NCBI RefSeq assembly: GCF_000003815.2
Contig: NC_049994.1
Location: forward strand, 15,855,711 to 15,919,710
Length of the DNA stretch: 64,000 bases
Direction: 5' to 3'
Origin: Branchiostoma floridae
Lineage: Eukaryota; Chordata; Leptocardii; Amphioxiformes; Branchiostomatidae
The notes beneath the pieces were generated by a model, which had not been told where the DNA came from, ran no database searches, and saw nothing but the letters and a program-made list of their open reading frames with translations. Below are positions 33,891-45,800 of the stretch, piece by piece. The position numbers and the translations under genes were made by a program. Position 1 is the first letter of the stretch; each line of letters starts with the position of its first letter.

Positions 33891-36800
33891 TTGTGTGTGC
33901 GTACGTGTGCATGTGTCTCAGTGTATATCTGTATATAAGTACCAAATCTTTTTGTCTTGATTTTTTGGCACAATGCAGATCTAAACAATTAACAACTCAC
34001 CTGTGTGACCACAACAAGTGCGAGGAAACCAAAAGCGAACATAGGCCACAGCTTGGTGCCCATCTGGTCCGGTCCGCCGGTCTGCCAGGCCACCAGCCCG
34101 CCGTGTAGGGTCACCCACACCTCCAGGGTGAAGCGCCAGTATCTGGTGGGGGTAAACCACGAAAATAACTTTATTACAAAGCTAATTGCAAACAATGCAT
34201 CGATTAGCGCAGACAACGCAGAAAACATAATATCGGTAACGTTACTATGATAGCATTTTTTTCTGTTTCTGATTTAGTGCTCTATGTTTCGCCATAGAAC
34301 ATGAGTTAGGTACTGAACCTACGAGCATGTTCGTACAAGATGAAAAGGAAGCCATCTACACTAGTGCTTATCGACCCTCTCAGTCGAGACGGGGGCCGAT
34401 ACCAACTACCATGCACATCTGATCCGTTGCTGATATCGCACTTCCGATCAGATCATGTGACATGGGCATCGGGTCATTTCGCCAAGCTTTTGGTCATTCT
34501 AAATTGAGATGGGTCATACCACTGATCGAAATCTTGTTGGTAAGCGCTTTGCCTTGTGTATGAAAATTGCGAATAGAGCCTTTATAACGAACCCACCTGT
34601 TGAGATGCAGGTCTGTATAAACGAGGCTTCCTTGCAGCATCAGGATCCAGGTGTGGAAGAACCCCATCACGTGACCCAGCGTGTTTTCCATTGGATGATA
34701 CCAGAAGGTGTAGACCGCCGCCCACATGATGACGTAACCGTGGTACTTACGGACCAGGCGCACCGACTCACGTGACCAGGACCGCATGGCTTTTCCGGCT
34801 TTGTCTTAGGTAAACACAGTACACAGAAATTGCGGCATTTAAAACAACTTAGCTTCTGCTAAATGGTTAACTAAGTTCTTTGTGAACAACCAAGTATCTA
34901 TATTTATTTGTCAACGTTTTAGAAACCGTCTGTCACATTCCTACGGACAAAATTACTGACTGGTTCTACTTGGCACTGCAGCTAGGTGTCGCTGCTACAA
35001 TGTGGAGAGTGCGGTTCCAGACGTGACTGAATTCATTGCGTTAATATTTTTGAGAGCAATACTTGATAACTGATTGTTGATCTGTTTAATATGTATATAC
35101 GTATTTTGTAGAATCTATTTTCTGCCTTTTTCGACCATTTTTATATTGCAATCCATACATAGTATGGGATTGCAATATACTGTTTTTCCTTTGTTTCTTC
35201 TCCTGTCAAATCTTCAATTGGATTCATCTTTTTCATTTTGGGGCCAAATGAGCTGAAATTTGGCATGGGCATAGAACTTGCAAATACCCCAGACGTTTTT
35301 TTCACTTTCTTGATAGAGGCCTTAGAATTTATGATATTTAGGGTTTTTGGTCATTTTTAGACAAAATATGTATATTTTGGGTCCCTGTGCCCTGGTATTA
35401 CAAGCTAATGACCTGAAATTCGCTACAGAGGTGCATTGGACATATGAGCACAGAAAACCATTTACACTTTCTTCATAGATCACTTTAAAATTGAGTTATT
35501 TTAGGGGTTTTGGCCATTTTTGACTAAAAATGTATATTTTTGGCTCCTATGCCTTGCCATGAGGGATAAATGACCTGAAATTTGGTATATAGGTGCATTG
35601 GATATATAAGCACAGGGCTCCATCAACACTTTCTTCATAGATCACTTCAAAAATGAGTTATTTTGGGTTTTTCGGCCATTTTTGACAAAAAATGTATATT
35701 TTTGGCTCCTATACCCTTATATGAAAACCTAATGACCTGAAATTTGGTACATAGGTGCATTGGACATATGACCACAGGACCCCATCAACGCTTTTGTCAT
35801 AGATTACTTCAAAAATGAGTTATTTTGGGGTTTTTGGCCATTTTTGACTAAAAATGTATATTTTTGGCTCCTATACCGTTGTATAAAAACCTAATGACCT
35901 GAAATTCGGCATGAAGGTGTGTCTGGCTTGTGCCCACATTACTTCATTTTCACTTTGGTCATACATTACTTTAAATTGTTGAATTTTGGGATTTTTTGCC
36001 ATTTACGGACTAAAAATGTTAAGTTTTGGCTCTTGTACCTATGTATGAAAACCAAATGGTCTGAAATTTGGTATGAAGGTGCGTACGTTATGTAGCCACA
36101 GGGCTCTATTCACACCTATGGTGTATATCAATCAAAAATTGTTAAATTTGGGATTGGCATGCATATGAAGATGGATTGCAATATGCTGTATTTGCTCCCA
36201 AGCAAATGTCGGCCTTTTTCCTTTGTCTCTCCTCCTGTCAAATCTTCAAATGGGATTAATTTTTTCATTTTTGGGCCAAATGAGCTGAAATTTGGCATGG
36301 AGGTAGGGATAGCAAATACCCCCAGACGTTTTTTTCACTTCCTAGATAGAGGCCTTAGAATTTATGATATTTAGGGTTTTTGGTCATTTTAAGACAAAAT
36401 ATGTATATTTTGGGCCCCTGTGCCCTGGTATTACAAGCTAATGACCTGAAAGTTGGTACAGAAGTGCATTGGACATATGAGCACAGGAACCCATCAACTC
36501 TTTCTTCATAGATCACTTAAAAAATTTGTTATTTTGGGTTTTTTGGCCAATTTTGACTAAAAATGTTTATTTTTGGCTCCTATGCCCTTGTATAGAATTC
36601 AAATGACTTGAAATTTGGTACATAGGTGCATTGGACGTATGGGCACAGGATCCCATCAACGCTTTCTTCACTGACCACTTCAAAATTGAGCTATTTTGGA
36701 GTTTTCAGCCATTTTTGACTAAAAATGTTAATTTATGGCTCCTATGCCCTTGTATAGAAACCTAATGACCTGAAATTCGGCATGAAGGTGTGTCTGGCAT

Positions 36801-39800
36801 GCGCCCACAGTACTTCATTTTCACTTTGGGGATACGTTACTTCAAATTGTTGAATTTTGGGATTTTTTGCCATTTTTAGACTAAAAATGTTAAGTTTTGG
36901 CTCCTGTGCCTATGTATGGCAACCAAATAGTCTGAAATTTGGTATAAAGGTGCGTACGGTATGTGGCCACATGGCTCTATTCACACCTATGGTGTACATC
37001 AATTAAAAATAGTGAAATTTGGGATTTTTTGCCGTTATTGACCAAAAATGTACATTTTTGCTTCATGTGCCATGAGAAAGCCAACTCATCTGGACTTTGG
37101 TATTAGGGTAGTTTTATCACTTTAAATGGGAAATGGGCCATATAGACTGGTCCATTTTGCATAGATAGGGGTGTTCTGGAAGAGTCCATTATTGTATGAA
37201 GATGGATTGCAATATGCTGTATTTGCTCCTAAGCAAATGTCGGCCTTTCTAGTTTATTTGACTTTTCTTACCTGCGCTTGTCACAGAAGGCCAGCCGAAA
37301 AACACACCCCTTTCCCGGAACTCTATGATCATAACGAACAGCAGGGCCACGATAACTGAGCCTTGCGAACTGCCGATCGACACATCCTGGAGAAAAAAAA
37401 TACACAAGTACATGTGGTGCTAGTCATCTGCAGTAACGTTAGTTCACCTTTATCCCCGAGGTAACCTATATCCGTTGCTTTTGTAGGATATCATGTCGAC
37501 AAACTTGGTTTCAAACTGCAGAATTTTGAGAATATTGCAGTTTGAAACCACCGACTTGATACCCTATTATTTAAATAAACAACGGATATAGGTTACCCCG
37601 CGGATAAAGGTGAACGAGTGTTAGATAATACCGAATACCGAATTTAAGATAACAAAACAAAAACCGACCCGTCGCCATTTTGGATCTGTGTTCCCAACCA
37701 ACATGGCAGCAGCAGATCTTATATCTTTACTTTGTGACGTCACGTCTAGCAGCTCTCTTGGATACTTTAAAATACCCGCTCTCACCTGTGCGGTAGCGTC
37801 GTACGTCAGGTGAGTCTGCGCCAGGTGCAGCAGGTGAAAGAAGGTGTGCACGGCCACAGCTGCCCAGGTGTACCTGTTCAGGTTGGTTGAGTATTTATTG
37901 CCCTTCTCTGCCTATGGGAGAAATGGGATGATGCAATTGGGATAGATACAATATGTTGTCTTTATCTTTCATTTTGTGTAATAGTTGTAACCGTGCAATA
38001 AAGTTCTATCATATAGTCTGACATGTACGCAGATCTCTTCCCAAATCCAGAACACATGCGACAAAAAAGGTAAAGTTACTTTCTACAAGAGACTGTGAGG
38101 ACTTGATTGAGGACTTGACTTTTATTTGCAGGCAAGCTCTGGTTAGTAAGGGGGGTATGGGGACCACGGTTATCTAACTAGGATGATACACAGACTAGGC
38201 AAGCTCACCTGTAAGTGTTAGCTCACCTGTTTGTTCACCTGTGCCAGGTACAGGAGCCACCAGGCCAGCAGCTGATGGACGGTGTAACAGGCCCACACAA
38301 AAGTTCGAGTCCATGGAGTCACCAGTTCTGGGCGGAGCTTCCAAAAGTACCAGCGAGCCGCTAGGTAGCACAAAGGACAGCCACATCAAAACGCAAATAA
38401 TGGATTATTCAATCAATTATCGACCGCTGACTAACAAATGTTGCTGTCTTCAGCTTTTGTTTCAGCTTGCAATAGACGAGAGTGTGAACTTGTTTATCAA
38501 TTGCTATGACGGGGGGCGCCCTAGACTCTCTGTAACTTATGATCAACTGCTCACCGAGTCACGTGTGCCATCTACAAAACGTGACGTCATAGAAGAAGTG
38601 GATTGCCCATTCCTTGACAAAGACAGTAGTCCATCAGTCTAAAATCTGAATACGTCCAATTTCTTATGTGTTTAACTTTATTTAGAATGTATGGTAACCC
38701 TTTCACTTACATGGATCTACCCCGTATCTCCCCTTGACTCCCTCTTCAGGTTCGTACGGCTCCGGTAAGAACCGCTCCCGTGTCGTGTTGGTGTCGTTAT
38801 AGGCCAGTCCGCTAGGGGCGTACCAACCCCTGTAATCAGGCAAGAGTTTACACACAGGCTATCGGAGATGGCAAATTTCACCACCATAACTTTCACACAG
38901 CTTTACAATTCTCACACTCCCACCCACAAATATGACAACAAATATTGGTGCACGAAAACTGTAAATAAATGTAACAAGCAATGATTGGCAGGGCAAAGAC
39001 GCCAACCTGTAGCTGCCCAGTCCGAAGATGGCTCCGATCAGTCCACCAATGAAAACCATCCCGAACAGCCACACCAACAGGTCCTGTCTCTGGAACCATC
39101 GGACATCAGAACGAGGAACCTGAGGGGAACAGAGGTTATAGACTGCTCAAGAGCATAAAACAAGAAAATGTCTGGACGTGACAAGGAAGGGCGCATGCGT
39201 GGCGTCGTGTAGACGCTTCTGCCGCGTGCTGCAGGTCTAGAGCTCTTTTTCAGCCATTTTTGTATGGTTGGAGTGAGAGTCTAGGCCGGAGGTTTAGTCA
39301 GTCGGTTAGCTGGTTTTACCAGGATCATTTCGATGGTTTTCGATCTTCTGTAAGTTGATTTTTGGAGGAGTTACGGTGTTTTTTCGTGCCACCGACACCC
39401 TCCACGTCGAGCGTACGGGTCCCCCCTACGTCCTCGTGCCGCTAGACGAGGGTAGGTGGACACGTGCAATCTTTGCCGGTAGATATTTCCCTTGCCCGTG
39501 AAGGGACACTCTTCCTACTTTGTAGGAAAGGAAAGCAGGTTTGTGCCAACATTCCTACATAGTCTTGTTTCGCTTCGAATCGAATTTGTGGTGTTTTGAG
39601 CTGTTTCTGTACCCTCGCCCCCCGGCCATAGTGGGTGAAGGGGTTGGTACAGTCCAAGCACACCGCCTGGTGCCACTGTTTTTCTGGGTCAATCGCTATT
39701 TTTAGAATAGGTGGCATTCCGGGGCTCTAAAAGGGGTTTCTGGAGACCCTAGAAGGAACCTTCCATATACTCCACAGAGAAATAGACTGATTTCGGACTA

Positions 39801-42800
39801 GGCAAAATGTGGAGAGACAACTCAATTTGCGTTACGTATACCGCTCAGAAAGACAAGTTATCTGAGCAGGAGACCTGGGCACTCCTGGACTCTGTGGGGA
39901 TACCTACATCCAGTCTCCAGACAGTGCAAGCGCTGAACGCTACGTCTTTTGATTTGACCTTCCGTACGCTTCACGATAGAAAGTTGTATGGGGGTAAACT
40001 CTCGGCACTACAGTACTTAGATGTCCGTGTGTACGGAAGTGCTGAGACAGTCGTCACAGCAACCCGTATACCGGACGAGTTAGATGACAATCACGTACGG
40101 TACTGGCTATCCCGTTATGGACAGGTCCTGGCTTCCCGTATGACCACCTACTGGGACAGACCTACTGTCCGTAATGGGAACAGGCAGTACAAGGTTATAC
40201 TCAAACCAGGGGCAAACATCCCGTCCTCTTGGAGGTTAGCAGACGGTCGGTTAGCCTTTTTCCGGTATGTCGGACAACAAAGAACATGTCTGAAATGTTA
40301 CCAGGAATTAAGGGCACGAGGCAGCACAATGTACTGTCATCTTCTGTAACAAATGCCAACTGATTGGGCATACCTCTGCGGAATGCAGCAATCACGTAGT
40401 CTGTAATCAGTGCGGCAAGGAGGGACACACCGCACGTCGGTGCCCTACTTCATATGCCAACAAACTGCTGCCTGACAATAAGTGGACCAGCGGTCCGGCT
40501 GCTGAGGCAACCGTGGCCAGTGCTAAGACCCCTGGTCAGAGTGAGCAGTCTCAAGTAAACGAGACTGTCTCCAGTGGTAAGAGTCAGAGTGAGCAAACAA
40601 ACGAGACTGACTCCAGCGACTCCGGGTCGGAGGAGAGCGGGGAAGATGATTCCGCCGAGGAATTTGCTTCCTCTGACGAACTGACGGAGAAAGAAAGGGG
40701 GCTAGAAAGGGAGCTGCTTCTTGAAGCAACCCAACCATCTCCGAGCTCTGCGGAGCGCATTGAACCAAACGGGGAGCAAGAAACAACCCATCCTCGCAAC
40801 AAGAAACGCAAGAAGCGCAAGGGCAAGGCCAAAAATGGCCGCAAACAGAACAACGAGGTCGAAGAGCCTCAGACACCAGTCAAAAATGTGGTGGCCAAGA
40901 AGAAGGCCCCACATACTGGAGACCCGTCATCTGACGCGATGGAAGTCGACCAGCAGACCTCTAAAAGGCCTGCGCCTTCCGACGAAGAAGTCAGCCCAAA
41001 AAGAAAGAGTGAGCCGTCGACAGTAACGAAGGGCCCTCATAGTCCCGGTTACGACCTTCCCTTATCAGGAGAGCTAGCCATCGACGAGTTCACGTCATCT
41101 GGAGAATCTCTATAATGATGCCCCAAAATATGCATAGGCTCAATGCCTTCTTTATGTTAACGATGGTGGTTATAGCAACCTTAAACGTTTGTGGGATGCG
41201 CAATCCCAACAAACGCAAACAGGTATACGACTTTTGCAGACAACACAAATTTGATATTGTTTGCCTGCAAGAGAGTCACATTACACATGTGGATGAAACT
41301 ACTAAGTGGGAAAAGGAATGGGGAGGGCAGGCCCTATGGAGCCTTGGTACGCCCAATTCTAGAGGTGTAGGCATCCTGCTTTCCCCATCCCTTGACTTGA
41401 AAATAACTAAGAAATTCTGCGATAATGAGGGTCGCGTAGTTTCCGCAGTCCTGGCTGACGGCACGCGCTCTCTTCGAGTGTGCAACGTATACGCACCGAA
41501 TGATGCAGCTGAACGATCCACATTTTTCCGTGGTCTAGGCAATTTCTTATCCAACTCTGAGTCCACGGTCCTTTGTGGGGATTTCAACTGCATTGAGTCT
41601 CCCAGCCTAGATAAAAGAGGGGGGAATCCAAGTCGTAGTTCTGGAGGTTCGAAAATTCTAAAGAACCTCTGTGCTAGTCACAACCTACACGACTCGTGGA
41701 GGCAGCTGAATCCGGATGGGCGCGTATGTACGTGGCGTCAACCTGATAACGCTGTAGCATGCCGACTGGATAGACTTTACTCATCCAACAATCTGCCCGT
41801 CTCTGGCCATTTTTTCCGGCCTGCATACTTCACAGACCACGATTGTGTGGGAATCGATGTGCTTCCAACAGCTAAAAAGAAGTCTTCCATGTGGAAGTGC
41901 AATGTTTCCATCCTAAAGAACAAAGAAGTCCAGTCGGACTTCACTGCGTCCTACAAGGACTGGCAGACTTTGAAGTTGGGTTACCCTTCCCTGAGATCTT
42001 GGTGGGATGACGTCAAAGACCGAACCCGCTCCTTGTTTATTAAGCACTCATGTAAGATAGCCAAAGACAAAAGAGAAGCTCGTTACCAACTGAACAACAC
42101 TTTAGGGGATCTGACCAACCAACTTAATGCTGGTGCGGTCTCACCTGATGTCCTGAGACAATATAAGGCCACGAAAGACGCACTGTCAGAGTTGGCAACC
42201 TCTGAAGCTCAGGGCGCCATCGTCAGATCCCGAATCAAACAGTTTGAGGAGGGGGAAAAGTGCACGTCCTTCTTTCTAAAGCAGGCCGCTTCCAACGGCA
42301 AGAAGAAAAGGATCTGTGCCATACGAGACTCAATGGGAAAAGTTGTCCATGAGGATGACGAAATCGCAAATGTTTTCTACGAATTCTACGCAGAGCTGTT
42401 TGCTGAGGAACCAGTGGACCCGGTTGCCTCTGACCAGCTTTGTGACAACCTTGAAAACACATTGACCCCAGAGGAGGCCCAAGCATTGGAGGCCCCTCTC
42501 TTAACCGACGAAATGTTAAACTCAGTCCGCAGCATGCAAAATAACAAATGCCCGGGCAGTGATGGTCTACCCAAAGAGTTCTACACGACCTTCTGGCATC
42601 TGATTGCCGACGACCTCCTGAAGGTGTTTCAAGAAGCTCTTGATGCTGGAGAACTTTCCTCCAGCCAGAAGTTTGGGGTTTTGACACTGTTGCCAAAGAA
42701 GGGAGACGAATTGGACCCCAAGAACAGGAGACCAATCTCCCTCCTAAACACCGACTACAAAATTTTGACTAAAGTTCTTAATAACCGCCTTCAGTCTGTA

Positions 42801-45800
42801 ATAGCGTCGGTGTTGCACCCGGACCAAACCTGTGGTGTACCAGGAAGGTCGATCCAGTGCAACCTCCGACTCACACGAGACATAGTTGTTTACGTAAATA
42901 ACAATAACGTCGAATGTGCTATTGTCTCCCTTGATCAAGCAAAAGCCTTTGACCGTGTCAACATCTCCTTTCTACAACAGACTCTCGCACGAATGGGATT
43001 TGGACCTTCCTTTCGGAAGTGGGTTTCAATACTTTACAACGACATCTCCAGTTCCGTTTTGGTGAATGGCTCCCTGTCGTCTCCCTTCGCCCTAACAAGG
43101 GGAGTGCGGCAGGGATGCCCACTTTCGCCACTGTTGTATGCAATCTCTCTTGAGCCGTTTGCGGCGACAGTCCGCAAAGACTCTGAGGTGCATGGAGTAA
43201 AACTCCCAGGCGGCTACGAAGCCAAAATGTCTCTGTATGCAGATGATAACTCTGCCTTCCTGACATCAGACGACTCTATCGTCAGGCTGTTTGACCTTGT
43301 CGGGCTGTACAACAGAGGCTCAGGCTCAATGTTGAACCTAGACAAGTGTGAGGGGTTATGGCTGGGGAAATGGAGAAATAGACCAGACACCCCTGTACAA
43401 ATAAAATGGACATCTGGGTCCATCCGTCTGCTTGGTGGGGTCTTTGGCAACATTGACATGCCCCTAACCAACTGGAAGGAAGGTAAACGCAAATTTGTTG
43501 AAACCTTACAAGGATGGGGAGCCAGATCCCTCTCCTTTACAGGCAAAGTGACAGTGGCAAACTCTCTAGCCACCGCCAAACTGTGGTACCTGGCGTCGGT
43601 GTTCACCCCTCCTGATTCGGTCATGAAGGAAATCAATACCGCACTGTTCGCCTTTTTCTGGGACAAAAAGCGTGAGATGATCAGCCGAAATACCATCTAC
43701 CTTCCTCCTGAGAAGGGCGGCTGGGGCCTAATCGACATAGCAAAGAAGGCAAAATGTCTGTACAGTCGGCCTTTCTCGGACATCATGTCCCAGGAAGACT
43801 TACCTTGGGTGCAGCTCGCCATGTACTGGCTCGGTATTTTCATTAGACGTTTCGACCCGTCAACATGGTCCAATAACATGCCCCACTCCCCGAACGCCCC
43901 TCCCCACTACAAAGCTCTACAGTCCCTGGTATCTGAACTCGTAGAGGCATCCCCCTCTAAAAAGTGGGACCCCGGGTGCACTACGCGGTCTCTATACGAC
44001 AGCCTTCTAAAGAAGGATGCTCACATTCCAAGCGTCTGTCTTAACAAGCGTTCTGTTCCCTGGCCATTAACCTTCCAATCTGTTCAACACCCACTCCTGG
44101 AGAACAGACTGAAGGGCACTGCATGGCTGGTTGCACACCACGCCCTCAAAACGAATGCCCTGCTCTGCTCGAACTGGGGTTACATTCGCTCGGGAACTTG
44201 TCCAAGGCAGAATTGTAAAGGCCACGAAACTGTAGAGCACGCCATGTGGTACTGCAGCGAAGTGCTGCTAACATGGACTTGGGTGGAGGGTTTTCTCAGG
44301 AGGTGGGTCATGTCAGACTTCCGAATAAATAAACAGATGGTTATCTATGGCATCCTGCCACCCTCATGGAAAAAATGCAAGATAGATGCTATCACCTACA
44401 CCCTGGCCGTCGCGAGGAAACGCATATGGTCCTCACGTTGTGAAGCACTCTTTGACAAGACCTTTTCGACTCATGTCGAGATGGTCCCATACACCAAGGA
44501 GTGCCTCCGCTCAAGAATAAAGCTTGACTTTGTACGTCTGAACGAAACAACGTTTATGTCTCTGTGGTGCTCAGTGCAGTGGGCGAGGGTCGACGGGGGA
44601 AAACTGCGACTACGCTTTTAATCCCCTGCTTCCCCCCTGTAGTCGTATCAGTCTGGTATGAACTGTCTGTCTTGTACGTTTCGTATGTCTTTTTTATTTG
44701 GATGTGTCAAGTTGGCAGGAGTGGGTTGGTGGGAGCTCGGCGGACAAGTAACCTGTTGTGGGTAGCTTGACACATCCCTTTTTCTTTCCTTCTTCTCTTG
44801 TATGTTCTTTGAAATGATGTAAAAAAAAAATGAAAACAGTGAAAAAACGTCTTGTCTCTCTTGTCTAGTTTTCTTTCTTTTTTGATTTTGTTATACCCCC
44901 ATTAAAAACGGGTTATAGCTATCAGGTTCTATCGTCGCCATGTTGGTGGAACGTATAGATCCAATATGGCGACCATCCCGAACAGCCAAGACCCAGATTT
45001 TAGCTACCATGTGTTTGCGATGCGTTTGCGCACATGCCCATGTATACCTGGGTGGAGTGAAGAAATTCGTGTTAAATGCTTTTCCCCGAGTACAACAACG
45101 TCTAGTTCAAGACCCCAAAGTCTAGCCTCCATAGCAGGCTCTCTGGGTGTTCTTTTTTTCGTCTTTTGGTTCATAATACACTTTTGCTGTCCGTTTCTTC
45201 TTTGTAATGGGTTGCTTGTACGGACCGGCCACCCAGTACAAAAAGAGAAGACCAGTATAAACAGTGTATCAGACACTGCAGACAGACACACCGGGTGTGC
45301 TGGTTGCACGGATGGGCACGATTCTCGGCCCTCCATCCTTCCCTATCCTCCATAGCCTTGGGCAGATCTTCAGCCGATCAGCCTGTATGTTCACAAAGTT
45401 GGTGTACATATGTTTTGCGTGGTCTACCTATGCTCGCTTGACCATGACAACAGTATATTTTGACCCAAAAAAGACGAACAAAGGGCCCAGGGAGCCTGCT
45501 ATGGAGGCTACAGAAATCGCACTCGTGACTCGTGACCCGAATACTAACCACCAGCCCTCCGGTTATGTGTTTGTGTTTACCTGACCCAACTGGGTGGGTC
45601 ACGACATGACGTTTGCAAGGACAGGTCAGGACAGTTTGACCTCTCTGGTTAATAATTACAGCTGTCGATTGCAGGACAAACAAGAACAAAGGAACACCCT
45701 GTCAGTAGCCTTCATAAATTGCATTATCGTATTTTCATCTGAAAAGGCCCAATCTGCACCGATAGCGACCTCCGAGAGGCCAACACTGCTACCCTAAGAT

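Larger units (their letters stand above)
39142..44910 (+). mobile_element. L1/Tx1-group non-LTR retrotransposon, two ORFs
   Basis: A 5.8-kb element lies in antisense orientation in intron 1 of copy B. Candidate target duplication GGTTATAG is at 39134-39141 and 44911-44918; in the paralogous decoy unit at 26.3 kb the sequence is continuous (ATAGCTATAACC), i.e. an empty site. ORF1 and ORF2 are listed separately. The 3' end has an A-run (44820) but no long poly(A). The 5' boundary is inferred from the target duplication only. Confidence 0.85.
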
